A DNA stretch of 64,000 bases from Paenibacillus aurantius (GCF_032268605.1 NZ_CP130318.1:6154501-6218500); one strand, 5' to 3'; counted from the stretch's first letter, positions 45,160 to 53,760 are shown. A program made the numbers and translations. Notes: generated from the sequence alone by a model not told the origin.

Positions 45160-45206
45160 AAAAAGGCCGTCCCCCAAGGCAGAGCAATCTGCCGGAGGGA
45201 CAGCCT
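45160..45206. terminator. Hairpin terminator between convergent genes
   Basis: AGGC..TCCC pairs with GGGA..GCCT and an inner GGCAGA/TCTGCC stem. The T-run (TTTTTATC) is on the minus-strand side, so it mainly stops transcripts from the ABC exporter genes at 45431-47121. Confidence 0.7.
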
Positions 45207-45269
45207 CGCAGGATCAGGCCAGCCGGAAATTCGGGCTGGCCTGCTTATGATGGCCGGAAACACGCGGTC

Positions 45270-45345
45270 CGCTTATGGATAAGGCACCGGGATGGCCTCT
45301 TCTTGTCCGAATCCCTATGCCTTAGCGGCTAACGAATCGAGAACA
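45270..45345. repeat. Fragments of two dispersed repeats
   Basis: CGCTTATGGATAAGGCAC (45270-45287) is like fused ends of the CCTTATCC repeat. CTAACGAATCGAGAACA (45329-45345) is the exact reverse complement of 19915-19931. Confidence 0.4.
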
Positions 45346-45430
45346 AGCAGGCCCTCGATTTGCTGGCGGCTGCGTCACGATTCTGCGCGTTCGGATGGGC
45401 ATCCGGACTCCCCATCCCGCTGCTCCCCCG

Positions 45431-46237
45431 CTACAAGGGCAGATCGCGCTTGCGGAAAAGGATAATAGCCAGAGCAAAAGCCGCCAGCCCGATGCCGGCC
45501 AGAAGGAGGAACGGCCCCGTCAGCGCCATCTGCCCGTTGATGATTTCCCCGGGCCGGTAGAGGGAGAAGGGGGAGAGCGCCCGCATCCAGTCGAGGCTGT
45601 CGCTCAGCTTGCCGAGGAGATCGAGACTGAAGAAGCCGAACGTCACGGCGCCCGAAAGGCCGGCCGCCTTTTTCTCGTCGTTGGAGAGGGAGGAAATGAG
45701 GAAGGCCACACCCCCCACCGCAAAAAAGAGCAGAAACGCCGCCGCATTCATCTGCAGAAACTTGGCGGGGTTGACCTCTTCCCCGTTCAGGAACCAGGCG
45801 CTTCCCAGGAACCCGGCCGCGGTGGTCACCGCGAGGATCAGGGCAAGACCGGTGACGAGCACGCCCGCCTGGGTAAACGCGACCTTGGCCCTTGTTGTCG
45901 GGGTGGCGAGCAGATAGGCCATGGAGCCCTGGTCCACCAGTTTGGCCATCAGCCGGGTGGCGACCTGGACGGAAACGACGGCGAGAATCAGCACGAGAAG
46001 GAGCCCGTAATATTCACCGGAGATGAAAGCCTCCGCGCTCCCGAAGCCGTTCAGGCTGAACGCCTTCCCCACGCCTGCCGGCATGGAGGCGACCAGGTCG
46101 TCGATGGCCTTCGCATTACGGGCAATGCCCGGGTACAGCCAGAACATAAGAAGAATGTAGAAGGCGGAGCCGAAAGCGTAATTCAGAAATCCCTTCAGAT
46201 GGACCTGGAGCATCTGCTTATAGAGGGTGGCGTTCAT
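45431..46237 (-). CDS. ABC-2 type exporter permease
   Basis: 268 residues with six hydrophobic segments and short loops; TRLMAKLVDQGSMAYLLATP in the middle is typical of ABC-2 permeases. It overlaps the ATPase gene by 4 bp. The pair may export a drug, lipid or peptide. Its expression is likely under the divergent TetR regulator at 47284. Confidence 0.88.
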   Translation of the reverse strand: MNATLYKQMLQVHLKGFLNYAFGSAFYILLMFWLYPGIARNAKAIDDLVASMPAGVGKAFSLNGFGSAEAFISGEYYGLLLVLILAVVSVQVATRLMAKLVDQGSMAYLLATPTTRAKVAFTQAGVLVTGLALILAVTTAAGFLGSAWFLNGEEVNPAKFLQMNAAAFLLFFAVGGVAFLISSLSNDEKKAAGLSGAVTFGFFSLDLLGKLSDSLDWMRALSPFSLYRPGEIINGQMALTGPFLLLAGIGLAAFALAIILFRKRDLPL

Positions 46238-47121
46238 TGCTCCCCCTCCTTTCGGTCATAGTAATTCATAAAGACATCCTCGAGGTTCTGGGAGAACGTA
46301 TCGAGGCTGCGGATACGGTATTTCGCCGTTTCTTCCACGAACCGGTTATAGTCACCTTGGACGGCCGCCCGAACCCGGGTTCCTTCCCGTGATTCAATCG
46401 GCAGCCCCGACTTCGCGAAAGCTTCCGCCTCCGCCTCGTCGGCGAAGGTTACCTCGAACAGCTTCCGCTGCATCGACTGCAGCTCATGAATATCCTTCAC
46501 GGTCACAATCAAGCCGTCCTTGATGATCGCGGCCCGGTCGCACGTTCTCTCGATCTCCGGAAAGCTGTGGGACGACAGGAGGAACGTCTTCCCCCGCGCC
46601 TTCTCCTCCAGCACCAGCTCGATGAAAACCTTCTGCATCAAAGGATCCAACCCCGAGGTCGGCTCATCCAGGATGATCACTTCCGGGTCATGCATGAAGG
46701 CGGCGACGATCCCGACCTTCTGCTTCATGCCCTTGGACATTTTGCGGATGGGCGTGTTCACGTCGAACTGCAGCCTCTCGATCAGACGGGCCCGCCGGGA
46801 AGAATCCTTCCCCCCCTGCATCGCGGCCATGAAGTCGAGAAAGCTTTTTCCCGTCATCCCTTCAATAAAAGCGATTTCCCCCGGCAGGTATCCGACATAC
46901 GCCTGCACCTTCCCCTGCTCCTTCCACGTATCCAGCCCGTTAATCTTCACCGACCCGCGGTCCGGCTTGATAAAGCCCATGATCTGGCGGATGGTGGTCG
47001 ATTTCCCCGCGCCATTCGGGCCCAGGAACCCGAAGACCTCTCCTTTCTCCACCGTGAACGACACCTCGGAAATTCCCTTCCCGTTCGAAAAACGTTTGGT
47101 CAACCGTTCCACCGTCAGCAT
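46234..47121 (-). CDS. ABC exporter ATP-binding protein
   Basis: 295 residues. It has Walker A GPNGAGKST near residue 35, signature MSKGMKQKVG near 130, Walker B VIILDEPTSGLDP near 152, and a C-terminal ~80-residue extension with the EDVFMNYY end common in ABC-2 exporter ATPases. ATG 47121 follows GGAGG. It is divergent from a TetR gene, with two palindromes between. Confidence 0.92.
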   Translation of the reverse strand: MLTVERLTKRFSNGKGISEVSFTVEKGEVFGFLGPNGAGKSTTIRQIMGFIKPDRGSVKINGLDTWKEQGKVQAYVGYLPGEIAFIEGMTGKSFLDFMAAMQGGKDSSRRARLIERLQFDVNTPIRKMSKGMKQKVGIVAAFMHDPEVIILDEPTSGLDPLMQKVFIELVLEEKARGKTFLLSSHSFPEIERTCDRAAIIKDGLIVTVKDIHELQSMQRKLFEVTFADEAEAEAFAKSGLPIESREGTRVRAAVQGDYNRFVEETAKYRIRSLDTFSQNLEDVFMNYYDRKEGEQ

Positions 47122-47149
47122 ACGGCACCTCCAAGGGTTTCAGAAAAAA

Positions 47150-47175
47150 TGAAATATCCAATTCGTCAGATTTCA
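47150..47175. promoter_or_regulatory. Operator palindrome 1 of the TetR/ABC exporter pair
   Basis: TGAAAT-N14-ATTTCA, 26 bp. It lies downstream of the exporter promoter (TTGACG at 47205-47210 and a TATAGT-like -10, minus strand) and so would block it. Confidence 0.7.
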
Positions 47176-47218
47176 TATGTTATACTATACCTGGCAACTG
47201 AAGCCGTCAATGACTTTA

Positions 47219-47244
47219 TGAAATATTTAGTTGACATCATTTCA
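47219..47244. promoter_or_regulatory. Operator palindrome 2 of the TetR/ABC exporter pair
   Basis: It has the same half-sites and spacer as the site at 47150, with starts 69 bp apart. It covers the TTGACA (47231-47236) that can serve as the TetR gene -35, so it would control self-repression. Confidence 0.7.
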
Positions 47245-47283
47245 CGAAATGCTGCATAAGCTGACCATTTGGGAGGAAAACGG

Positions 47284-47880
47284 GTGAACGGATTCGAGAA
47301 AAGAGCCCAAGGAATCAAAAACAAGATCAAGCAAACGACGTTCGCCATGCTGCAGACCGCTCTGGACCTGAAGGGAATGCGCATCGCCGACATTGCCAAG
47401 GAAGCCCGGGTCTCCCAGGTGACCATCTATAACTATTTCGGAAGCAAGGAGGCCCTCTTGACGGAGGTCATCAAGGATTATGCGGAGAAATCCATCCGGG
47501 ATTTTGAGGCGTACCTGAACGAGGGCCATTCCCTGAAGGAGAAGATCGAGCACATTCTTTCGCTGGAGAAAGCCTCCTACAAGGAGCTCCCGCCCGGCCT
47601 GATTAAAGAGATGATGGAAGAGAACCGGGAATTGGACCGCTTCTTCCGCGAGCAGTACCAGGAGAAAACGCTGCCCTTGACCATGAGAATTGTCCAGGAG
47701 GGCAAGGAAAGCGGGGAAATTTCGGAGAAGGTGTCCGCCGAGCAGGTGATGGCCCTTATGCAGCTGTACATGAACCAGTACGAACTCGTCCTGGGGATGG
47801 CCGCGCAGAGCGAGGACCGGGAGGGCTTTCTCGAAGGCATCGTCCACATGTTCTTCTACGGCATTTGCGGCAAGCCTTAA
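47284..47880 (+). CDS. TetR-family repressor of the divergent ABC exporter
   Basis: 198 residues from GTG 47284, 7 bp after GGGAGG. The N-terminal helix-turn-helix MRIADIAKEARVSQVTIYNYF is followed by a helical ligand domain with no recognisable specificity. It is divergent from the ABC exporter genes and surrounded by matching palindromes, so it is probably a local repressor released by the exported compound. Confidence 0.9.
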   Translation: MNGFEKRAQGIKNKIKQTTFAMLQTALDLKGMRIADIAKEARVSQVTIYNYFGSKEALLTEVIKDYAEKSIRDFEAYLNEGHSLKEKIEHILSLEKASYKELPPGLIKEMMEENRELDRFFREQYQEKTLPLTMRIVQEGKESGEISEKVSAEQVMALMQLYMNQYELVLGMAAQSEDREGFLEGIVHMFFYGICGKP

Positions 47881-47951
47881 GCCTTCCGCCCGCTTCCGTC
47901 TTAATGGCCGGCCGCCTGCAGGGATTTGTGCTTAATCGAACCTTTGATCCG

Positions 47952-47980
47952 GTTACAGCTTTCGCGGCATCCGGTATAAT
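47952..47980 (+). promoter_or_regulatory. Promoter of the M3 peptidase gene
   Basis: GTTACA (47952-47957), 17-bp spacer, TATAAT (47975-47980). Confidence 0.75.
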
Positions 47981-48024
47981 CGATTCAGACAGCAAGTGAT
48001 GCGTATATCTTTAGGGAGAAAGAG

Positions 48025-49728
48025 GTGCGGGAAGTGAATTTCAGCGAATACCGCTATGAAAGGCCCGAGCGTAAGGCCGTTACCGAAGCCCTGCGGGCCG
48101 CCATTGCCGACGTGCGGGCGGCGGAGAGCTTCGAGCGGCAGACGGAGGCCATCGCAGCCGTTAACCGGATCCGCAGCGTCGTGGATTCGATGGGCCAGCT
48201 TGTTTACATCCGCCATTCGGTCGATACGAATCAGGAATACTACAAAACCGAGCAGGAATACTTCGACGAGCTTGGACCGGTCATTCAGGAATACATAACC
48301 GATTATTACCGCGCCCTGACAGAGTCCCCTTTCCGCGCGGAGCTGGAGGCGAAGTACGGGACCCAGCTTCTCCGCTTGGCCGAGCTCGCCCTCAAGACCT
48401 TCCGGCCGGAAATCATCGAGGACCTGCAGCAGGAGAACAAGCTGAAGTCGGAATACACCCGGCTCATCGCCTCCGCCCGGATACCGTTCGACGGGGAAGA
48501 GTACACCCTCTCGCAGCTGGCTCCTTATGCGCAGTCGACCGACCGGGACGTCCGGCGCCGGGCCAACGAAGCGAGGTTCGGCTTCCTGGCGGAGCACGAG
48601 GCGGAGCTGGACCGGCTGTACGACGAGCTTGTGCGGCTGCGAACGGCCATCGCGCACAAGCTGGGGTACGAGAACTTCGTCCAGCTCGGCTACGACCGGC
48701 TCGGGCGGACCGATTACGATGCGGCCATGGCGGCCAACTTCCGCCGCCAGGTGCGGGAAGAGATCGTTCCGGTCTGCGTCAAGCTGGCGGAGCGCCAGAA
48801 GAAGCGGATCGGCGTCGACACGCTTCAGTACTACGACGAAGACTTCCGCTTCAAAGGCGGGAACGCCGTGCCGAAGGGCGGCCCGGACTGGATTCTGGAG
48901 CAGGGCCGCCGGATGTACCGGGAGCTCGCCCCCGAGCTGGACGCCTTCTACCGCTTCATGACCGAGCGCGGCCTCATGGACCTGTTGAGCAAGAAGGGAA
49001 AGGAAAGCGGGGGCTACTGCACTTACATCAGCGAGTACGAGTCTCCTTTTATCTTCGCCAACTTCAACGGCACCTCGCATGACATCGACGTGCTCACCCA
49101 CGAAGCCGGCCACGCCTTCCAGGTGTACATGAGCCGGAGCTTCGACATCCCGGAATACTGGTGGCCGACGATGGAAGCGGCGGAGATCCACTCCATGAGC
49201 ATGGAGTTCCTGGCTTGGCCGTGGATGGAGCTGTTCTTCCGGGAGGATACGGACAAATACCGCTTCAACCACCTCGCCTCCTCCCTGTCTTTTATTCCCT
49301 ACGGCGTGGCGGTGGATGAATTCCAGCATTTCGTCTACGAGCATCCGGAAGCCACCCCGGCCGAGCGCAAACGGAAATGGCGGGAAATCGAAGAGATTTA
49401 TCAGCCGGGGAGAAGCTTCGACGGCAACGATTACCTCGAGCGCGGCGGATTCTGGCAGAAGCAGAGCCACATTTACCAGACGCCTTTCTATTACATCGAT
49501 TACACTCTCGCCCAGCTCTGTGCTTTCCAGTTCTGGAAGCGGTCCCGGGAAGATTTCCAAGCCGCCTGGCAGGACTATCTGGCCCTCTGCCGCCTGGGCG
49601 GCAGCCAATCGTTCACCAAGCTGGCCGAGAGCGCAGGCCTGCTTTCGCCGTTCGAGAACGGGAGCGTCACGAGCGTGATCGGCGGCATCACCTCCTGGCT
49701 GGACAGCGTGGACGACCGGCAGTTTTAA
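48025..49728 (+). CDS. M3-family oligoendopeptidase
   Basis: 567 residues. The zinc motif HEAGH is at about 359-363 and the third ligand is in WPTMEAAEIHSMSME near 386. The family lid helices come before and the C-terminal helical domain closes the cleft (PFYYIDYTLAQLCAFQFW). It cleaves short peptides in the cytoplasm. GTG 48025 follows AGGGAGA; GTG 48034 is also possible. A terminator lies at 49763. Confidence 0.92.
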   Translation: MREVNFSEYRYERPERKAVTEALRAAIADVRAAESFERQTEAIAAVNRIRSVVDSMGQLVYIRHSVDTNQEYYKTEQEYFDELGPVIQEYITDYYRALTESPFRAELEAKYGTQLLRLAELALKTFRPEIIEDLQQENKLKSEYTRLIASARIPFDGEEYTLSQLAPYAQSTDRDVRRRANEARFGFLAEHEAELDRLYDELVRLRTAIAHKLGYENFVQLGYDRLGRTDYDAAMAANFRRQVREEIVPVCVKLAERQKKRIGVDTLQYYDEDFRFKGGNAVPKGGPDWILEQGRRMYRELAPELDAFYRFMTERGLMDLLSKKGKESGGYCTYISEYESPFIFANFNGTSHDIDVLTHEAGHAFQVYMSRSFDIPEYWWPTMEAAEIHSMSMEFLAWPWMELFFREDTDKYRFNHLASSLSFIPYGVAVDEFQHFVYEHPEATPAERKRKWREIEEIYQPGRSFDGNDYLERGGFWQKQSHIYQTPFYYIDYTLAQLCAFQFWKRSREDFQAAWQDYLALCRLGGSQSFTKLAESAGLLSPFENGSVTSVIGGITSWLDSVDDRQF

Positions 49729-49762
49729 GGGAAAAAGGCATTCCCTATCGCATGGATCCTAC

Positions 49763-49801
49763 AAAAACGCATGGCCTTCCCATAGGACCGTGCGTTTTTT
49801 T
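49763..49801 (+). terminator. Intrinsic terminator after the M3 peptidase
   Basis: ACGCATGG pairs with CCGTGCGT, flanked by an A-run and a T-run, with seven T at the end. Confidence 0.85.
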
Positions 49802-49873
49802 GCACTCCATAAAGAATCGCTGCCCCTGTTCAAAATATAATCACATTTTTTGCCAAATATTATTGCGCTTTGA

Positions 49874-49889
49874 AGTAATTATAATTACT
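49874..49889. promoter_or_regulatory. Perfect palindrome in the promoter of the helix-turn-helix/ATPase-like gene
   Basis: AGTAATTATAATTACT lies 28 bp before the ATG in an AT-rich stretch, between a possible -35 TTGCGC and -10 TACTAT. It is well placed for self-control by the encoded DNA-binding domain. Confidence 0.55.
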
Positions 49890-49916
49890 ATATAAAGTAA
49901 CAGGAGGTGTTAAAAA

Positions 49917-50975
49917 ATGGATGAAGAGCTGCAGCTTAACGTTCCTTTGCTTCGCCGCCGGGTTCCTAACCTGACCACCGCAGCTCGGGAAGCCGGACTT
50001 AGAGCAGCGACGGTTTCCAATTTATGCACGGGAAAAATACCGGTTGGGCGGGCGGAAGTCCGTACGTTGGTGGCCCTGGCTTCTTTAGCAGGATGTAGTC
50101 TGGATGAACTCATTATAAGAGGGAGTGGGCTGCGAATGATCGAAACGGGTATCAAGGCTTTGGATTTGCTGGCACCGATAGCACGAGGGGGAACGGTAGG
50201 GTTTGTTGCCAGGCCGAACATGGGGCAGCTGGTGCTGCTGGCGGAATTGATGCTGCGAATGAAGAAACGAGGGTTTGCCACCGTCTTCTGGGATCCCGTT
50301 AGGGATACTCCCGGAATCGAACATGTTCAAGCTCAATCCGATTTCCGTCATTCCGCCCCGGAAGAACTGTTTCAATGTCTTGCCGACCTTCGGGAAGAGA
50401 AGGATATCCTGCTTGGCGTGGATCGCAGCAAGGTCCTTTCGGGTGAATTATTGGCCTTGCGGGAAAAGCTGAAGGAAAATGGCGCTAGACCCATTACCAT
50501 AGCGCTTGTTGACACCAAATGTGAGGCAGCCGATGAAGAAGGAGCGTACGGGCCGCTAGATACCCTCTGGAGGTTCGACGCGGACTTAATCAGCCGTTCG
50601 ATCTATCCCGCTGTCGATCCGATTGCCTCCACCTCCACCCTGCTCGAAGGAGCCTTTCTTGATGCGGTACACCTGGCCGCCCAGCAGCGGGCGAAGAAAT
50701 TGCTCCGCCGCTACCGGGAAATGAGATCCCTTGTGACGGCCCAAGGGGTAGACAAGATTACCGACGCCGACCTCCAGCTTTACAAGCGGGGTGAGAGGCT
50801 GGAATCCTTCCTGGCCCAGCCGTTTTATGTGGCGGAGCCGTACACGAAGAAGCCCGGGGAATGGCTGACGCTTTACGAGACCTTGGAGGATGTGAAGCGG
50901 ATCCTGGACGGGGAAATGGATACGGCGGAGCCCTCGGAGCTGTTTTTTAGAGGACGTCTGGCGCTTACCCCCTGA
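49917..50975 (+). CDS. Helix-turn-helix protein fused to a degenerate F1-ATPase beta-like domain
   Basis: 352 residues, ATG 49917 after AGGAGGTG. Residues 8-66 are an XRE-like helix-turn-helix (TTAAREAGLRAATVSNLCTG, then LASLAGCSLDELI). Residues 74-95 (MIETGIKALDLLAPIARGG) match the beta subunit of F1-ATPase just before its P-loop, but the P-loop itself is replaced by ARPNMGQLV (98-106), without GKT. Residues 228-241 (RSIYPAVDPIASTS) and 288-332 (ERLESFLAQPFYVAEPYT, then an ETLEDVKRILDGE helix) match conserved beta-subunit segments. About 120 residues of the catalytic region are missing or changed. It should bind DNA but not hydrolyse ATP in the normal way. No other ATP synthase gene is near. 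Function unknown. Confidence 0.85.
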   Translation: MDEELQLNVPLLRRRVPNLTTAAREAGLRAATVSNLCTGKIPVGRAEVRTLVALASLAGCSLDELIIRGSGLRMIETGIKALDLLAPIARGGTVGFVARPNMGQLVLLAELMLRMKKRGFATVFWDPVRDTPGIEHVQAQSDFRHSAPEELFQCLADLREEKDILLGVDRSKVLSGELLALREKLKENGARPITIALVDTKCEAADEEGAYGPLDTLWRFDADLISRSIYPAVDPIASTSTLLEGAFLDAVHLAAQQRAKKLLRRYREMRSLVTAQGVDKITDADLQLYKRGERLESFLAQPFYVAEPYTKKPGEWLTLYETLEDVKRILDGEMDTAEPSELFFRGRLALTP

Positions 50976-51005
50976 TTGGTGGTTTCCGACAAAAGGAAGC
51001 TGGCG

Positions 51006-51042
51006 GGCCGGTCTGTATGGATCGGTTCGCCGGCCTTTTTTT
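51006..51042 (+). terminator. Intrinsic terminator
   Basis: GGCCGG pairs with CCGGCC, followed by seven T and A. It isolates the 49917 gene from the MerR operon. Confidence 0.8.
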
Positions 51043-51067
51043 ATTTCCCGCCGGACAACATTAGACC

Positions 51068-51098
51068 TTGACCCTTACGTAACGTCATCGTGTATAGT
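51068..51098 (+). promoter_or_regulatory. MerR-type promoter with 19-bp spacer
   Basis: TTGACC (51068-51073), 19-bp spacer, TATAGT (51093-51098). The spacer holds TTACGTAA. Over-long spacers with a dyad are the hallmark of MerR-activated promoters. Confidence 0.75.
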
Positions 51099-51140
51099 CG
51101 AATTACCGGTAGAAAGCTAGCGTCAAAGAAAGGAATGATC

Positions 51141-51650
51141 ATGCAGAAAGAATGGAAGGTTGGACAGCTTGCGAAAATGACGGGACTCACGATACGCACG
51201 CTGCGTTATTACGATCAGATCGGCTTGTTCTCCCCGTCCGGTCATACCGTCTCCGGCTACCGGCTTTATACCGAGTCGGACTTCTCCCGCCTGCAGCAAA
51301 TTCTTTCCTTGAAGGAATTAGGCTTGTCCCTCGAGCAAATCAAAGAAGTGATGACAGGGAAACGCATGGGGCTGCAGGATATTGTCTCCCTTCAGATGGC
51401 CCGGCTCCGGGAAACGATCCGGACGCAGCAGAAGCTGCTGCGGGAGCTGGAGCATGTAGCCGGCTTGATGCACCGGAACGAACCGTTGACGGTCGAGACC
51501 TTCACCAACCTTATGCAGACCATGAAATCCAGCCAGGAAAAGCACTGGGACGAGAAGAAAGCCGGCTGGAATCTCTATCTCGATCAGCTGGGCGCTTATT
51601 TAGACAACAATCCGGGAGAACCCGGCCAAGGAGGAAATCCTAATGAATAA
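51141..51650 (+). CDS. MerR-family transcription regulator
   Basis: 169 residues from ATG 51141 (MQKEWKVGQLAKMTGL), which has AAAGGA before it. The winged helix with the RTLRYYDQIGLF wing is standard, and a long dimer helix follows (residues 75-115), then a short effector tail. It has no Cys-based metal site, so it likely senses an organic compound. It is the first gene of an operon with SRPBCC and MFS genes and probably activates its own promoter (51068). Confidence 0.92.
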   Translation: MQKEWKVGQLAKMTGLTIRTLRYYDQIGLFSPSGHTVSGYRLYTESDFSRLQQILSLKELGLSLEQIKEVMTGKRMGLQDIVSLQMARLRETIRTQQKLLRELEHVAGLMHRNEPLTVETFTNLMQTMKSSQEKHWDEKKAGWNLYLDQLGAYLDNNPGEPGQGGNPNE

Positions 51651-52089
51651 AACCACATCCTCGAACCATTCCACTTTTGTTATCGAACGAAGCTATCCCC
51701 ATTCCCCTTCCAAGGTCTTCTCGGCATGGGCGGATAAGGGAATCAAAGCCGGCTGGTTCTCCGGCGCCGACCAATTTGAGTTCCGCGTGGGAGGACGGGA
51801 GTTCAGCCGGGGAGGTCCCGACGGAGGCCCGGTCTTCACCTTTGACGCCTGCTACCAGGACATCGTTCCGGACCAGCGGATTGTTTACAGCTACACGCTG
51901 GACATGGGAGAAACCCGGATCTCGGTATCCGTGACGACGGTCGAATTCCTGCAGGACCCAAGCGGTACCCGTTTGATCTATACGGAGCAAGGGGTTTATC
52001 TGGATGGGCAGGATACCCCCGAACAACGGGAACACGGTACGAAGCTGATGCTGGACATGCTTGGCAAGGTTCTCGACGGCCAAGAATGA
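51643..52089 (+). CDS. SRPBCC-family (AHSA1-like) protein
   Basis: 148 residues. VIERSYPHSPSKVFSAWADK at 11-30 and the GRWFSGADQFE-like stretch match the AHSA1/START-like fold, with the C-terminal REHGTKLMLDMLGKVL helix over the cavity. It binds a hydrophobic ligand and may assist sensing or resistance. It overlaps the MerR gene by 8 bp and the MFS gene by 4 bp. Confidence 0.85.
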   Translation: MNKTTSSNHSTFVIERSYPHSPSKVFSAWADKGIKAGWFSGADQFEFRVGGREFSRGGPDGGPVFTFDACYQDIVPDQRIVYSYTLDMGETRISVSVTTVEFLQDPSGTRLIYTEQGVYLDGQDTPEQREHGTKLMLDMLGKVLDGQE

Positions 52090-53669
52090 AGGCCGCCATG
52101 GAATCCACGCAGCGGGCCGGGCTGAAGGAATGGATAGGGCTTGGGGTGCTGGCTCTGCCCGCCCTGCTCGTCTCGATCGACGTGTCCGTCATGATTCTCG
52201 CCCTGCCCCATATCGGCATCGGGCTCGGGGCGGATAGCATCCAGCAGCTGTGGATCATGGACATCTACGGATTTATGCTTTCCGGCTTCCTGATCACGAT
52301 GGGGACGCTCGGGGACCGGATGGGCCGGCGCAAGCTGCTTCTCCTCGGCGCGGCGTGCTTTGGCCTGGCCTCGGTCCTGGCTGCCTTCTCCAGCAGCGTC
52401 GGCATGCTGATTGCCGCGCGGTCTGTGCTTGGCGTGGCCGGGGCCGCCATAGCCCCGTCCGCCATGGCCTTAATCGGCAGCCTCTTCCGCGATCCCAAGC
52501 AGCGTTCCCTTGGGTACGGTATCTGGTTTGCCTGCTCCATGGGAGGCATGGCCCTCGGCCCCGTGGTCGGAGGCGCGATGCTGGAGCATTTCTCCTGGGG
52601 CTCGGTCTTCCTTCTCGGCGTTCCGGTCATGGCGCTGCTGCTTGTTACGGGTCCTCTCCTGCTTCCCGAGTACCGGGACCCGAAGGCCGGGCGCCTGGAT
52701 CTTCCCAGTGTCGGGTTATCCTTGGGCGCTATTCTTCCGTTTATCTACGGCCTGAAGGAGGTTGCCAAGGGAAACCCGGGACTCGTTCCTGTCCTTGCTC
52801 TTGGGTTGGGAATCGCTCTGGGGGCCGTGTTCGTCAGAAGGCAGCGGAGCCTCTCCCATCCCTTGCTCGAGGTAAGCCTTTTTGCCAGCCCAGTCTTCCG
52901 TTCCGCTCTCGGCTGCATGTTCGGGGTTACCTTAACGGGTGCGATTATGCTCTTCCTTGCCCAGCAGCTTCAATTTGTTCAGAGCATGACTCCGCTTTCC
53001 GCCGCCATGTGGATGCTTCCGGGCGTGATAGCGTCCATGGCCGGCATGCTCCTGTCGCCGATTCTGGCCCGGTATATTCGGCCTTCGCCCCTCATCGGGA
53101 CAGGGCTGGTAATCGCGGCCGCGGGCTGTGTCCTTCTGTCGCAAGCCGGAGCCGGGTCCGGTCTGGCTAACCTGGTCGCGGGCTATATCTTATTCAGCGC
53201 GGGCTCCTCTCCTGTCCCCAGCCTGCTGAGCGGGCAAATCATCGGGTCGGCTCCCCCGGAGAAAGCGGGCTCGGCCGCTTCCCTGCTGCAAACGAGTGGA
53301 GAATTCGCCTACGCGCTTGGCATTGCCGTCTTCGGCAGCATCGGAGCCTACCTGTTTCGTCATCAGGTCAAGGAGCTCCTTCCGGCCGGGCTGGATCCGG
53401 CAGCGGCCGAAGCCTCCCGGGAGAGCCTGGCGGGAGCGGTCTCGGCTGCGGCCAGCCTGCCGGATTCCCAGGCCGAAGCTCTCCTGCAAGGGGCCGGGCA
53501 AGCTTTTTCCAGTGGCATGAAGGTGGTGGCGGTTATGATGACCGTGCTCATGGCCGGGATTGCCGTATATGCCTGGATGGCGTTCAAGCGGATGCCGCTG
53601 ATCGGACAGCCGGAAGCGGCCGGGGCGGAATTAGCGATTCAAGAGAGTGGAAGCATACGGGAAGCATAA
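52086..53669 (+). CDS. MFS multidrug transporter, DHA2 (14-helix) type
   Basis: 527 residues with about 14 membrane helices. ALLVSIDVSVMILALPHI at 24-41 and GDRMGRRKLLL at 78-88 (motif A) are typical of the QacA/SmvA group, where an Asp in helix 1 couples drug export to protons. The ATG overlaps the previous stop. A strong terminator lies just past the stop. Confidence 0.9.
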   Translation: MKAAMESTQRAGLKEWIGLGVLALPALLVSIDVSVMILALPHIGIGLGADSIQQLWIMDIYGFMLSGFLITMGTLGDRMGRRKLLLLGAACFGLASVLAAFSSSVGMLIAARSVLGVAGAAIAPSAMALIGSLFRDPKQRSLGYGIWFACSMGGMALGPVVGGAMLEHFSWGSVFLLGVPVMALLLVTGPLLLPEYRDPKAGRLDLPSVGLSLGAILPFIYGLKEVAKGNPGLVPVLALGLGIALGAVFVRRQRSLSHPLLEVSLFASPVFRSALGCMFGVTLTGAIMLFLAQQLQFVQSMTPLSAAMWMLPGVIASMAGMLLSPILARYIRPSPLIGTGLVIAAAGCVLLSQAGAGSGLANLVAGYILFSAGSSPVPSLLSGQIIGSAPPEKAGSAASLLQTSGEFAYALGIAVFGSIGAYLFRHQVKELLPAGLDPAAAEASRESLAGAVSAAASLPDSQAEALLQGAGQAFSSGMKVVAVMMTVLMAGIAVYAWMAFKRMPLIGQPEAAGAELAIQESGSIREA

Positions 53670-53671
53670 AG

Positions 53672-53718
53672 AAAAGGAGCCGTTACGAAGGGAAATTCCC
53701 TTTGGACGGCTCCTTTTT
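53672..53718 (+). terminator. Intrinsic terminator of the MerR operon
   Basis: AAAAGGAGCCGT pairs with ACGGCTCCTTTT with an inner AGGGAA/TTCCCT stem; five T follow. Confidence 0.92.
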
Positions 53719-53760
53719 CCAGTTAAAAATACTCTGTCCACGCCCGCCAAAAGCAGTTGG

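Noticed and set aside
47953-49608. Long minus-strand open frame opposite the M3 peptidase
   Set aside because: It is an artefact of GC-rich codon use in the peptidase gene; the plus-strand product has the zinc motif, a promoter and a ribosome site.
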